64,000 nt of DNA from Nitrospina sp052156635 (GCF_052156635.1 NZ_JBQKUO010000004.1:124001-188000), one strand, 5' to 3'; shown: positions 25,985-34,988, numbered from the stretch's first letter. A program made the numbers and translations. Notes: generated by a model not told the origin, from the sequence alone.

Positions 25985-26404
25985 TCAATCCAGGACCGTG
26001 TGCCCGCGGTTACGCATGCAGTTGCGGTACACTCGCTTGTACTTTTCCTCGGCGCTCACGCCGCCTTGCACTCCCCCGACACCGCCTCCGATCACCGCGC
26101 CGGTCGAAGCACCCCGAACCGGGTTGCCTGTGATGAAGCCCAGCAGCCCGCCAAAAAATGCGCCAATGGCGCCACCCACAACCGAACCTTTGCCAGCTTC
26201 CTCCACCGTCTCCGCGGCCTGGGAGGCGATTGCCTTGCACTCTTTTAAATCCACTTCCAGCGTCTGTGGGGAAGAACCGGTTTTGGGATCGATCACCGGT
26301 TTGTAACTGCCGTAACTGGCGCAACCGGAAACGATGAAACTCAGGATCAGGAAAGGAATGAAAACTTTGGTCACGGGGCGGGAAGATCCTCGATAGTTCA
26401 ACAT
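25985..26404 (-). CDS. Glycine-zipper outer-membrane lipoprotein
   Basis: A small lipoprotein of 139 residues. The signal peptide ends in lipobox VSGC (Cys 28 from the ATG at 26404). The centre is a Gly-rich zipper (about 72-115: GSVVGGAIGAFFGGLLGF, GASTGAVIGGGVGGVQGG), followed by a C-terminal Cys-containing YRNCMRNRGH motif seen in many envelope-stress lipoproteins. A -10 box lies 6 bases before the ATG, so either the message is leaderless or translation starts at the GTG at 26374, which has GAGGA upstream. Confidence 0.8.
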   Translation of the reverse strand: MLNYRGSSRPVTKVFIPFLILSFIVSGCASYGSYKPVIDPKTGSSPQTLEVDLKECKAIASQAAETVEEAGKGSVVGGAIGAFFGGLLGFITGNPVRGASTGAVIGGGVGGVQGGVSAEEKYKRVYRNCMRNRGHTVLD

Positions 26405-26410
26405 CCAAAA

Positions 26411-26416
26411 ATTATA
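26411..26416 (-). promoter_or_regulatory. -10 element of the glycine-zipper lipoprotein gene
   Basis: A perfect TATAAT on the minus strand, ending 6 bases before the ATG at 26404. The -35 region is weak (TTTTAA at 17-base spacing). Confidence 0.5.
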
Positions 26417-26482
26417 TCAAAATTTTCAATAACTTAAAACCACTCTACTGGAAAAAGCCTGAAGACCCTAGAAAAGCCAAAT

Positions 26483-27913
26483 TCAACCCTTCACACAGAC
26501 AATGGGCTCCACGCGTGCCACCTTGCGGGCCAGTCCCGCTGTATGCGCCGCCTCCACCACCTGGCTGACATCCTTGTAGGCACCGGGGGCTTCCTCCGCC
26601 ACGCCGCGTTGCGACGGACTGCGGATGAGGATGCCGCGCATGGCGAGGTCGTCGATCACCGCCCGCCCCTTCCATAGCTTCGTGGCCTGACGCCGGCTCA
26701 TTTGCCGTCCGGCACCGTGTACCGCCGAGCCGAACGACAGCCCCATGGTCCGGTCGGTGCCGCAAAGAACGTAAGACGCCGTGCCCATGGTGCCGCCGAT
26801 CAGTACCGGCTGGCCCACCTTTCGGAAGGCTTCAGAAATATCAGGGTGCCCCGGACCGAAGGATCGCGTCGCCCCCTTGCGGTGAACGAAAACGGTTTTG
26901 GTTTTGCCGTCGATCTGGTGTTGTTCCATTTTGCAGGTGTTGTGCGAGACGTCGTAGAGCAGGTCGAGCTCGGCTTTGGGCAGAACATGTTCGAAGGTTT
27001 CACGCACGAGGTGGGTGATGATCTGCCGGTTGGCCATGGCGCAGTTCATCGCCGAACGCATGGCCCCCAGGTACTGCTGGCCCAGTTCGGAATTGATGGG
27101 CGCGCAGGCCAGTTCGCGGTCCGGCAGTTGGATGCCGTGTCCGGGTGCGGCGATGGCCATGGATTTCAGAAACTCGGTGCCTATCTGGTGACCCAGCCCG
27201 CGCGAACCGCAGTGGATGGAAATGACAATGTCGCCTTCCCGCAGACCGAAGGCTTTTGCCGCGTCGGCGTCATACACATCGATGACTTCCTGCAATTCGA
27301 GGTAATGGTTGCCGGAGCCGAGCGTCCCCATCTCGTCTTTCTGCCGCTTCTTGGCCTGCGGTGAAACGCAATTCGCATCGGCACCCTGCATGCAGCCTTC
27401 CTCTTCGATGGCCTTCAGGTCTTCGGCGCGGCCCCAGCCAAGGCCAACGGCCCACTGCGCACCGCCTTCGAGCATGGCGTCCATTTGTTCGGGATCGAGC
27501 GAGATCGCCCCGCGGCTCCCCACCCCCGCCGGAATATTGGTGTATAACAAATCGGCAAGCGTCTCTTTCACGCGTTCGATGTCGTCACGCACCAGCCCCG
27601 TGTGCAGGGTGCGCACACCGCAGGAGATGTCGAATCCCACACCGCCGGCGGAGATGACGCCGCCTTCGTCGGGGTCGAACGCCGCCACGCCGCCGATAGG
27701 AAAACCGTAACCCCAGTGCGCGTCAGGCATGGCGTACGACGCCTTCTGAATGCCGGGAAGAGCGGCAACGTTGCTCACCTGCTCGTGGACCTTGTCGTCC
27801 ATGCCTTCGACCAGGTCTTCCGTGCCATAGATGATCCCCGGTACGCGCATCGGTCCGGTGGGCTCGATCCACCATTCGGTTTCGCTTATTTTGTTCAGAC
27901 GTTTTTTCTGCAC
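26483..27913 (-). CDS. rtcB: tRNA-splicing ligase RtcB (RNA 3'-phosphate ligase)
   Basis: GTP/Mn-dependent ligase joining RNA 2',3'-cyclic phosphate or 3'-phosphate to 5'-OH ends; in bacteria it acts in RNA repair. It is 476 residues. Mn ligand motifs are visible: GGVGFDISCGVR (Asp, Cys), GTLGSGNHYLEL (His), HCGSRGLGHQIG (His). The GTP-binding segment HRKGATRSFGPGHP and the guanylylated-His motif VHGAGRQMSR are also present. It is immediately preceded by its activator archease (12-base gap). No RtcR regulator or RtcA is nearby; here the pair sits in a housekeeping run. Confidence 0.96.
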   Translation of the reverse strand: MQKKRLNKISETEWWIEPTGPMRVPGIIYGTEDLVEGMDDKVHEQVSNVAALPGIQKASYAMPDAHWGYGFPIGGVAAFDPDEGGVISAGGVGFDISCGVRTLHTGLVRDDIERVKETLADLLYTNIPAGVGSRGAISLDPEQMDAMLEGGAQWAVGLGWGRAEDLKAIEEEGCMQGADANCVSPQAKKRQKDEMGTLGSGNHYLELQEVIDVYDADAAKAFGLREGDIVISIHCGSRGLGHQIGTEFLKSMAIAAPGHGIQLPDRELACAPINSELGQQYLGAMRSAMNCAMANRQIITHLVRETFEHVLPKAELDLLYDVSHNTCKMEQHQIDGKTKTVFVHRKGATRSFGPGHPDISEAFRKVGQPVLIGGTMGTASYVLCGTDRTMGLSFGSAVHGAGRQMSRRQATKLWKGRAVIDDLAMRGILIRSPSQRGVAEEAPGAYKDVSQVVEAAHTAGLARKVARVEPIVCVKG

Positions 27914-27925
27914 GGGATTCTCATT

Positions 27926-28351
27926 TCACACATCGACAACGCACTGGGCGACCCAGAGTTCCGGGGTTTCCTTCTCGACCCTGAGGGCGGTGAAGGTCGC
28001 CCCTTTCACTTCGACGGCAGGTTGATGCCGGGCACGGTCCACCGGCTCGCCCCAGGCCGTGGCCGTGAGCCGGATTCCGTTCAAGATACTCACCTCAAAG
28101 CGGGAAAACAACAGGCGACGCGTCGACATTTCGTAGATGAGTGCGTTCAACCAATCGACAAACAGGTATTCCGGGTCCGGGGCTTCGCAGGCGATGGGAA
28201 CTTCTTCTGTTTCGGCGACGTCTTTCGGGTCGGTGACGACCGCCGTCAACGCCAGCGCACCCTGCTCAAATGCCGATTCCAGCGTGGGACCGATGCCGCG
28301 CACACCCATGTCCGCATCGTGCGGAAAGTGTTCCCACGTGGCGTCCGGCAT
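27926..28351 (-). CDS. Archease, RtcB activator
   Basis: A 141-residue protein that speeds RtcB guanylylation and multiple turnover. The family signature is clear: WEHFPHDADMGVRGIG near the N-terminus, then FEQGALALTAVVTD, and LFVDWLNALIYEMSTRRLLF with the metal-binding acidic residues. It lies 12 bases upstream of rtcB and 14 bases downstream of scpA. Confidence 0.94.
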   Translation of the reverse strand: MPDATWEHFPHDADMGVRGIGPTLESAFEQGALALTAVVTDPKDVAETEEVPIACEAPDPEYLFVDWLNALIYEMSTRRLLFSRFEVSILNGIRLTATAWGEPVDRARHQPAVEVKGATFTALRVEKETPELWVAQCVVDV

Positions 28352-28365
28352 GGTTTTCTTTCTTG

Positions 28366-29178
28366 TCAGGAGGCTTCGTCTGTGACGGGCGGGGTTGTGT
28401 GCGGTTCCGGGTCTTTGAAATCCTTAAGCGCCGCTTCCTGCTTTTCCCGGTCGGAGTCGAGGTACAGGCGGATGGTTTCGAAATGCTTGCTCTGCTGACA
28501 GCGTGCCAGCTTCATGCGCATCAATTCCAGGATGGCGAGGAACGTGACGATGACCTCCTGCTTGGTGGTGGCTTCGTCGAACAACGCCTCGAAGGAAAGG
28601 CTTTCCACCTGGTTCAACCGGCCCAGCACCCCGCGGATGCGGTCGGTGACCGACAGCGTGGTGATCTCGATTTCGTAGTCTTTGTGGAAGGATTTCTGGT
28701 CGAGGACTTTTTTGAACGCGCTGAACAGGTCGAACACCGTGGCATCGACCAGCGTTTCCTCCGTCTCTTCCTCATCCTGCTCCGCAATTTCCACCGGAGC
28801 ATGGCGGGTGAAGATCTGCTGGCGTTCGTGTTCCATCTGCCGCAGTTTGAAGGCCGCATCCTTGAACCGGCGGTAATCGAGCAGCCGCCGTGCCAGTTCC
28901 GAGCGCGGATCGGTGCCCTCGTCATCTTCTTCCTCATGGGGACGTTTCTGCACCGGGAGCAGGATTTTGGATTTGATGCGGGTCAGCTCTGCCGCCATCA
29001 CCAGGTACTCCCCTGCCACCTCCAGATTGAGATCCTGCATGAGGTCGAGGTATTCCAGGTACTGTTTGGTGATCTCGTTGATGGGGATGTCGTGGATATC
29101 CATCTTCTGCTCCTTGATGAGGTGCAGAAGCAGATCCAGCGGGCCTTCAAAAATGGGAAGCTTGAACTGGTAACTCAT
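28366..29178 (-). CDS. scpA: Segregation and condensation protein A
   Basis: Kleisin subunit that bridges SMC heads with ScpB in chromosome condensation. It is 270 residues. The N-terminal helical domain starts FEGPLDLLLHLIKEQKMDI, the family hallmark. The acidic linker is in the middle, and the C-terminal winged helix (about 190-245) includes FEALFDEATTKQEVIVTFLAILELM. ScpB is not adjacent. It lies in a run with rsmE upstream and archease-rtcB downstream. Confidence 0.95.
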   Translation of the reverse strand: MSYQFKLPIFEGPLDLLLHLIKEQKMDIHDIPINEITKQYLEYLDLMQDLNLEVAGEYLVMAAELTRIKSKILLPVQKRPHEEEDDEGTDPRSELARRLLDYRRFKDAAFKLRQMEHERQQIFTRHAPVEIAEQDEEETEETLVDATVFDLFSAFKKVLDQKSFHKDYEIEITTLSVTDRIRGVLGRLNQVESLSFEALFDEATTKQEVIVTFLAILELMRMKLARCQQSKHFETIRLYLDSDREKQEAALKDFKDPEPHTTPPVTDEAS

Positions 29179-29254
29179 GGTTGCGTGGGCGAACAGGTTG
29201 GCATCGTGAGCAATGTACCACCATCGCGGGGCGAGGCAAAACGAAAACCGGAGT

Positions 29255-29995
29255 TCATAAATCCCCCCACCGCTGTTGCAGGAGGGAGAGGATGACGAGG
29301 GAGACCGAATCGGCGCGCAGGGTGCGGGGACCCAGTCCCACCGTTTGGAAGCCGCGTTTTTTCAGGAACTCGACTTCCTGTGGCTCCCAACCCCCTTCAG
29401 GGCCGGCCACAAAGGCAATCGACGCAAATGCCTTGTCCCCATTGTCAACGTCGCGCAGGCGCGCCCGGGTCTCGTCTTCCCAGAACAGGAGTTTCAGGTC
29501 GCAGGTCTCAACCTGATCGCAAAAATTTTCCAGATCGGGGATGTTGGGTCCGACCTGCGGGATTTTGGATCGACCGCACTGCTTGGCCGCTTCCTCGGCG
29601 ATGCGTTGCCAGCGTTCCAGCTTTTTTTCCACTTCCTGTTTTTTGATCCGCGCTACGCACCGACTGGTTTCCAGCGGCAGTACCTGGTGAACGCCCAGTT
29701 CCACCGCCTTGCGGACCAGATGGTCGAAGCGGTTGCCCTTGATGAGCGCCTGCCCCATCACGATTTTCACCGGTGATTCTGTAGCCACGCTGACCTCGGT
29801 CACCACCTCCCCTTCCACTTCTTTCGCACCGAGGCCGGTGAGCCTCACCTGCCACTGCCGTCCTTCATCATCCACAACGAAAATGTGGTCGCCTTCACCC
29901 AGGCGCAATACCTTGCGGATGTGGTTGACATCAGAGCCACGTACAACCACACGCTTTTCGTCGATCTGGTCTGCCGGAACGAAGAATCGATGCAT
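29255..29995 (-). CDS. rsmE: 16S rRNA m3U1498 methyltransferase
   Basis: SPOUT-class methyltransferase acting on U1498 of 16S rRNA. It is 246 residues. The N-terminal PUA-like domain (MHRFFVPADQID, HIRKVLRLGEGDHIFVVD) precedes the knotted SAM-binding domain with FVAGPEGGWEPQEVEFL and VGLGPRTLRADS. It starts 3 bases after the stop of the HAD phosphatase gene, so the two are co-transcribed. Confidence 0.95.
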   Translation of the reverse strand: MHRFFVPADQIDEKRVVVRGSDVNHIRKVLRLGEGDHIFVVDDEGRQWQVRLTGLGAKEVEGEVVTEVSVATESPVKIVMGQALIKGNRFDHLVRKAVELGVHQVLPLETSRCVARIKKQEVEKKLERWQRIAEEAAKQCGRSKIPQVGPNIPDLENFCDQVETCDLKLLFWEDETRARLRDVDNGDKAFASIAFVAGPEGGWEPQEVEFLKKRGFQTVGLGPRTLRADSVSLVILSLLQQRWGDL

Positions 29996-29998
29996 GGC

Positions 29999-30721
29999 TC
30001 AATCGGCACACACGATCTTCGGTACATCGTGCAGGGTGGAAAGGACATGATCCGGTTTCAATCCCGGCGGCACCGGTTCGCGGTCTCGGTTGATCCACGC
30101 GGTCTGCATGCCCACAGCATGAGCCCCGGTAATGTCCGCCACCGGATTGTCACCGACGAACAGGATGCGTTCGGGGGACAGGCCGAGCCGGTCGATGGCC
30201 AGTTGGAATATGGTCGGGTGGGGTTTTCTGAAGGGGACTTCCGACGAATAGATGGAAAATTCAAAGTAATCGCGAAGGCCCAGCATTTCTTGCTCACGGT
30301 CCTTCATGTACCCGGGGTTGGTTGTGTTGGATACAACGCCCATGCGAATGCCCCGTTGTTTCAGGCCTTCGAGCACCGCGACCGTTTCCGGATACACCTT
30401 GCGCCGGGAATAGATGTCTTCATAGTACAAGGTCATGAGTTCCTGCATGGTGGTGCCGTTCAGCGTAATGCCGTGGCGAAAGAACAGGGTTTGCAGGGCG
30501 ATCTCGAAGCGCGCTTCGAGCCCACACTCACGAGACACCGCGATCATGCTGTAGAAGAGGTCGTGGCAGATGCGGTAAGCTTTTTCGAAGTCTGGAAGGA
30601 CGATCCCCTTTTTGGCCAGGTGATCGAAAACTTTTTTAAGAGGAACACGGTCGTCTTCATCAACAAGGTCGACCAGGGTATACGCCCAATCGAACAACAC
30701 GGCTTCGCAGGATTGACTCAT
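29999..30721 (-). CDS. HAD-superfamily hydrolase
   Basis: A soluble phosphatase-like protein of 240 residues from the ATG at 30721 (MSQSCEAVLFDWAYTLVD); an in-frame start at 30796 would add 25 residues. Motif I is FDWAYTLVD: the nucleophile Asp is present, but the general-acid position is Ala-Tyr rather than the usual D-G-T. Motif II is VVSNTT, motif III Lys lies in PFRKPHPTIF, and motif IV is ILFVGDNPVADITGA. The helical cap lies between motifs I and II, as in subfamily I. Substrate unknown. Confidence 0.82.
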   Translation of the reverse strand: MSQSCEAVLFDWAYTLVDLVDEDDRVPLKKVFDHLAKKGIVLPDFEKAYRICHDLFYSMIAVSRECGLEARFEIALQTLFFRHGITLNGTTMQELMTLYYEDIYSRRKVYPETVAVLEGLKQRGIRMGVVSNTTNPGYMKDREQEMLGLRDYFEFSIYSSEVPFRKPHPTIFQLAIDRLGLSPERILFVGDNPVADITGAHAVGMQTAWINRDREPVPPGLKPDHVLSTLHDVPKIVCAD

Positions 30722-31006
30722 GGCTTGTCGGAATTCATTGTATAACGTGTTTGGTACATCAAAGGTGGTTTTGTCCGTTCTGATTTCATTCTGCAATAAT
30801 CGTTCTAAAAACAGAAGATTTATTGGACGGGGTCAATGAGGAATGGCAAATGGAGTCAATCGACCGGTCTGCAGTCACCGGACCTCACCAGAAGGAGAAT
30901 AAGTTCTGGCCCACTTACGGTGAACCATGTTGTAATATATCATATACTTTTTTGATACAATTCACGCCTTCATCACACTTCGACATCTCACCTGCAAGGG
31001 AGTTCC

Positions 31007-31552
31007 ATGATTTCAGATTTGCCGAACGTCAAGAACCTGCCCACGGACCGAGTGTCTGCATCACAAATGATTCAGGAAGCGCAAGCTTTGGGCAGTGCTC
31101 GCGCGAAGGTGATCCCGGTCCATGAAATCGCTCTGGGCCACTGGGTGCGCCTGCGATGTCAGTTCGGGTGCTCCTGTTTCAACCAGCGCCATACGTGCCC
31201 CACGTTCACTCCCACGAGTGACGAAATGGCGGACATTCTTTTGAATTACGGCCGGGCAATGGTAGTCGAAGCATCGAACTCGGAGGGTGTGCACACACTG
31301 GTACTCAGCCTGGAAGCCCGATTGCGGGAGAAGGGGTTTTTCAAGGCATTTGGTATGGGCGCCCTGCCTTGTAATTTGTGCGAGGTGTGCAACATCGAAT
31401 CGAATTGCAAGTATCCCGATCGAGCCCGCCCCACCCTGCAGGCCTGCGGCATCGACGTTTCCCAAACTTTGTTGAATATCGGCTGGGATTTTGCGGTAAA
31501 ATTCCAACCTTGTACGGAAGGTCACAAAATAGGTATGGTGCTTCTGGACTGA
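31007..31552 (+). CDS. DUF2284 predicted metal-binding protein
   Basis: A 181-residue cytoplasmic protein with many cysteines. Two clusters are visible: C-x3-C-x-C followed by HTCPTFTP (about 46-65) and CNLCEVCNIESNCKYPDRARP (about 123-143). These match DUF2284, a family with ferredoxin-like Cys spacing and no established function; Fe-S or other metal binding is the usual inference. A strong AAGGGAG ribosome-binding site lies before the ATG. It is 33 bases upstream of the saccharopine-dehydrogenase-like gene. Confidence 0.85.
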   Translation: MISDLPNVKNLPTDRVSASQMIQEAQALGSARAKVIPVHEIALGHWVRLRCQFGCSCFNQRHTCPTFTPTSDEMADILLNYGRAMVVEASNSEGVHTLVLSLEARLREKGFFKAFGMGALPCNLCEVCNIESNCKYPDRARPTLQACGIDVSQTLLNIGWDFAVKFQPCTEGHKIGMVLLD

Positions 31553-31585
31553 GTCCCCGAAATTTTCCAGGAATGTTCTTATCCC

Positions 31586-32749
31586 ATGAGCTATCGGTAC
31601 GCCGTCCTCGGCGCCGGACGCCAGGGCATCGCCGCGGCCTACGACCTGGCCCGCTTTGGCGATGCGGCAGGCATTACCCTCTTCGATTCCAATTCCCAGT
31701 CCGCCCGGCAGGGCGCCGAACGCATCAACTCCTTACTGAGCACTCGATGCGTTCATGCAAACACCCTGAATGTTACCGACCGGAAGGCACTGTCCAAGGC
31801 CTTAACAGGAATCCATGCCACGGTGAGCGCGGTGCCGTTTCAGTACAATCCCGGCATCACCGAAGCGGCCATTGAAGCCGGGTCCAGCCTGGTGGACATG
31901 GGTGGAAATACGGAAATCGTGCGCAAGCAGTTGGCGATGGGCGACCGTGCTGAGGCGCAGGGCGTTTCCATCATACCCGATTGCGGGATGGCGCCCGGCC
32001 TCAATATCAACATGGGCGTGCGCGCCATGGAACTGGTGGAGGAGCCGGAAGAACTGCACATCTGGGACGGCGGCCTGCCGCTGAACCCGCAGCCGCCATA
32101 CAACTACACTCTTTTATTTCACATCAACGGCCTGACCAATGAATACGACGGCCACGCTCACTTTCTTCGCAACGGGCAGGTGACGGAAGTGCCCTGCCTG
32201 ACCGAACTGGAGTTGATCGAGTTCGAACCGCTGGGTACGCTGGAAGCGGCGGTCACCGCCGGAGGATTGAGCACCATGCCGTGGACATTTGAAGGCAAGC
32301 TGCGCCGGCTGGAAAACAGGACGCTCCGTTATCTGGGTCACTGGGAACATTTCCGCACGTTTCAGGAACTGGGGCTGTTCAGCGAGGAACCGGTATCCGT
32401 GAACGCGCGACGGATTGCGCCGCGCGACCTCTACCATAAACTTCTGGAAAAGAAAATTCATACGGAAAACGTGCAGGACATCTGCCTGATCCGGGTGCAG
32501 TGCACAGGGACCTCCAACAACAAGATGGCATCCTGCACACTGGACCTGGTGGAGACAGCCGATCTGGATACCGGGTTCACCGCCATGGAAAAGCTGACCG
32601 GCTGGCACGCCTCCCTCATCGCCATTCTGGCGGCCCAGGGTCAACTGCCACGCGGTGCGGTGCCGGTGGATTCGGCGCTCAGCGGTGAAACCTTTGACCG
32701 GGAAATAGAGAAACGGGGATGGGAACTGCGTAAAACCGTAACCCCCTGA
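31586..32749 (+). CDS. Saccharopine dehydrogenase-like NAD(P)-binding oxidoreductase
   Basis: A 387-residue enzyme. The N-terminal Rossmann motif is AVLGAGRQGIAAAYDLARFG and the catalytic domain follows, with VDMGGNTEIV, IPDCGMAPGLNINMG and VTAGGLSTMPWTFEGKLRRLENRTLRYLGHWE-type sequence. The closest family known to me is lysine 6-dehydrogenase/saccharopine reductase-like proteins. Amino-acid substrate and direction are unknown. It follows the DUF2284 gene in a likely two-gene operon and is convergent with acr3. Confidence 0.82.
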   Translation: MSYRYAVLGAGRQGIAAAYDLARFGDAAGITLFDSNSQSARQGAERINSLLSTRCVHANTLNVTDRKALSKALTGIHATVSAVPFQYNPGITEAAIEAGSSLVDMGGNTEIVRKQLAMGDRAEAQGVSIIPDCGMAPGLNINMGVRAMELVEEPEELHIWDGGLPLNPQPPYNYTLLFHINGLTNEYDGHAHFLRNGQVTEVPCLTELELIEFEPLGTLEAAVTAGGLSTMPWTFEGKLRRLENRTLRYLGHWEHFRTFQELGLFSEEPVSVNARRIAPRDLYHKLLEKKIHTENVQDICLIRVQCTGTSNNKMASCTLDLVETADLDTGFTAMEKLTGWHASLIAILAAQGQLPRGAVPVDSALSGETFDREIEKRGWELRKTVTP

Positions 32750-32798
32750 AAAACCAATCCAGACACACACCGGGACAGGCAGTCAGTTCTCCTGACCA

Positions 32799-33887
32799 TC
32801 AAACCGGGGCTTTGACCGGCTTGTCGTACCAGGTTCGGGTGGCGTTGGTGATCCGCACCACGGAGAGCATGACCGGCACCTCGACCAGAACCCCCACCAC
32901 CGTCGCCAGCGCCGCACCGGAATGAAACCCGAACAGGCTGATGGCCGTCGCCACCGCAAGCTCAAAAAAGTTGCTGGCGCCGATGAGGGCCGAAGGCGCC
33001 GCCACACAGTGGGCCACGCCGAAGTACCGGTTCAGTATGTAGGCCAGCCCGGAATTGAAATAAACCTGAATCAGAATGGGAATCGCGAGAATACCGATGA
33101 TCATGGGTTGCGCTAAAATCTGATTTCCCTGAAATCCGAACAACAAGACCAGAGTTGCCAGCAACGCCGACAGGGAAAAAGGATGCAGAGTGTCCAGCGT
33201 CCGTTTCAGCGCACTTTCACCTCCCTTCCGTAACAAATGCATTCTCCAGAAATGAGCCACGATGACAGGCACGACGATATACAAAATTACCGACAGGGTC
33301 AGGGTTTCCCACGGGACGGTGATCGAAGACAATCCTAAAAGCAAACCGACGATGGGGGCGAAGGCGAAAATCATGATCACATCGTTGAGCGCCACCTGGG
33401 TCAGCGTGAAATGCGGTTCGCCATTGGCAAGATGGCTCCACACAAAAACCATCGCCGTGCAGGGCGCCGCCGCCAGGATGATCAGGCCCGCAATGTAGGA
33501 TTCAATCTGCCCCGCGGGCAAATACGGGGCAAACAGATGTCCGATGAACAACCAGCCCATAAGCGCCATGGAAAACGGTTTGACGGCCCAATTGATAAAA
33601 ACCGTGACCCCGACGCCTTTCCAATGATCCCCCACTTCATGCAGGGCCTTGAAGTTCACTTTAAGGAGCATGGGAATGATCATGAGCCAGATCAGCGCCG
33701 CAACCGGAATGTTGACGCGGAATACCTCCATCCGGCCGATGGACTGAAACGGTCCCGGCAACCAGTGACCGAGAACGATGCCCGCCACAATGCAGAGAAA
33801 CACCCAAATGGTCAGATACTTCTCAAAAAATCCCATCGAAAGGGCTTTCTTACTGTAAACAGCGGTGGAATTTTGCACAACGTTCAT
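32799..33887 (-). CDS. acr3: Arsenite efflux permease ACR3
   Basis: Ten-helix inner-membrane arsenite exporter of 362 residues. The start is the ATG at 33887, which overlaps the arsC stop as ATGA and has GGGGAG upstream. The essential cysteine of helix 4 is in AAAPCTAMVFVWS, followed by LTQVALNDVIMIFAFAPIVGL and the C-terminal GASNFFELAVATAI. It is the third gene of an arsR-arsC-acr3 operon, translationally coupled to arsC. Confidence 0.95.
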   Translation of the reverse strand: MNVVQNSTAVYSKKALSMGFFEKYLTIWVFLCIVAGIVLGHWLPGPFQSIGRMEVFRVNIPVAALIWLMIIPMLLKVNFKALHEVGDHWKGVGVTVFINWAVKPFSMALMGWLFIGHLFAPYLPAGQIESYIAGLIILAAAPCTAMVFVWSHLANGEPHFTLTQVALNDVIMIFAFAPIVGLLLGLSSITVPWETLTLSVILYIVVPVIVAHFWRMHLLRKGGESALKRTLDTLHPFSLSALLATLVLLFGFQGNQILAQPMIIGILAIPILIQVYFNSGLAYILNRYFGVAHCVAAPSALIGASNFFELAVATAISLFGFHSGAALATVVGVLVEVPVMLSVVRITNATRTWYDKPVKAPV

Positions 33888-34414
33888 TCCCGTCTCCCCA
33901 GGCATTCGGCTTCGGATTTTTTCAACCGTTCCACCAGTTGTGCGGTGTCCAGCGTTTCAAAGCAGGGCTCCAGCAAAACTTCAATCCTGCGCTCCAATTC
34001 TTCATAAATCCGTTCCGTCACGTCCATGCGTTCCGCATATGACCCCTCGAATCCAGCCGGATCCGGCAGGCTCCAATGGGCGGTCAACGGACTTCCCGGC
34101 CAAACGGGGCACACCTCTCCAGCGGCATTGTCACAAACCGTGACCACCACATCGAAGACAGGCGCACCGGGACGGGTGAACTCCTCCCAGCTTTTACTGC
34201 GCAGGGCGCTCATCAAATGTCCCTGTTGAACGAGCAATTCAAAAGCAAGCGGATGAATGGTTCCGGCGGGATGACTCCCGGCGCTGTAAGCGCAGAAACA
34301 ACATTCGCCCCAGTTGTTCAAAATGGCCTCGGCCATGATGCTCCGTGCGGAATTGCCCGTACATAGGAACAAAATGTTATAGCAGGGCTTTCTGGATACC
34401 GGGGGGCACTGCAT
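33884..34414 (-). CDS. arsC: Arsenate reductase, low-molecular-weight phosphatase type
   Basis: Reduces arsenate to arsenite for export. It is 176 residues from the ATG at 34414. The P-loop CTGNSARSIMAEA has the catalytic Cys at 18, and the second redox pair lies in VVTVCDNAAGEVCP, as in the thioredoxin-linked S. aureus-type enzyme. The C-terminal 40 residues (ERRIEVLLEPCFETLDTAQLVERLKK) extend beyond the usual 130-140-residue enzyme as an amphipathic helix. It starts 5 bases after the arsR stop. Confidence 0.93.
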   Translation of the reverse strand: MQCPPVSRKPCYNILFLCTGNSARSIMAEAILNNWGECCFCAYSAGSHPAGTIHPLAFELLVQQGHLMSALRSKSWEEFTRPGAPVFDVVVTVCDNAAGEVCPVWPGSPLTAHWSLPDPAGFEGSYAERMDVTERIYEELERRIEVLLEPCFETLDTAQLVERLKKSEAECLGRRE

Positions 34415-34419
34415 TTTTC

Positions 34420-34749
34420 TTAGTCCGTTTCTTCGCACGTCGGCGGCAGGACACAGTCTTCCGGGTTCCCTTGACAGCAATTTTCGGTGAGGTACGCCAT
34501 CAACCCGTTCATGGCTTCAAAATTTGCGGAGTAGAACAGGGTTCGCCCCTCCCGGCGGCACCGAGCCAGATCTCCCTTCTTCAACTGGCTTAAGTGAAAG
34601 GACAGCGTGGAAGGCGGTAAATCCAGTTCCTCGCTCAACTTCCCAGCGGGAAGACCGGTTTTTCCCGCTTGGATCAAAAGTCGGAAAATCTGGAGGCGGC
34701 TCTCCTGTGCCAAGGCCGCCAAAGATGCTACTGCATTTAAAATTTCCAT
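34420..34749 (-). CDS. arsR: ArsR-family arsenic-responsive repressor
   Basis: A winged-helix repressor of the ars operon, 109 residues from the ATG at 34749. The recognition helix is PPSTLSFHLSQLKKG (about 45-59). The usual CVC motif of R773-type ArsR is absent; instead the C-terminus has C91, C92, C99 and C105, a relocated As(III) site as known in other ArsR lineages. An upstream TTG at 34785 is not the start because it is the -35 box of the promoter. The ATG has no ribosome-binding site and lies 7 bases after the -10. Confidence 0.93.
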   Translation of the reverse strand: MEILNAVASLAALAQESRLQIFRLLIQAGKTGLPAGKLSEELDLPPSTLSFHLSQLKKGDLARCRREGRTLFYSANFEAMNGLMAYLTENCCQGNPEDCVLPPTCEETD

Positions 34750-34763
34750 ATTTCTAGAAATAT
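34748..34763 (-). promoter_or_regulatory. Palindromic operator of the ars operon
   Basis: A perfect 16-base palindrome, ATATTTCTAGAAATAT, covers the -10 box and the start region of arsR. Its place and symmetry fit an autoregulatory ArsR operator that blocks polymerase. Confidence 0.7.
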
Positions 34764-34785
34764 CAAAATTAAAATGATGGGTCAA
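34757..34785 (-). promoter_or_regulatory. Promoter of arsR-arsC-acr3
   Basis: TTGACC, 17 bases, TATTTC on the minus strand. The -10 lies inside the 16-base palindrome. Confidence 0.6.
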
Positions 34786-34988
34786 TAAAAATCATCTCAA
34801 CGTAATGGAGTCCCTCCGATGGTCTTTAACAAAAGGGAAATAGCAGGTGGCAGGCCACTGAAAATTTTCGGGAATGTGCAATCTGGAGGGTATGGATTGA
34901 AACTATCAGGGGCTCGATCGGCAAGGAGGCTCTTTTAAGAAAAAAAGAATGCCTTGAGCAAGAAATGGGAGTGCGGGGCTCCAACCTG

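Noticed and set aside
25941..26306. A 121-codon plus-strand frame with an apparent GGAGG nearby
   Set aside because: The GGAGG is followed by ATA rather than a start codon, and the frame is antisense to the glycine-zipper lipoprotein. The Pro-rich product is a shadow of Gly codons.
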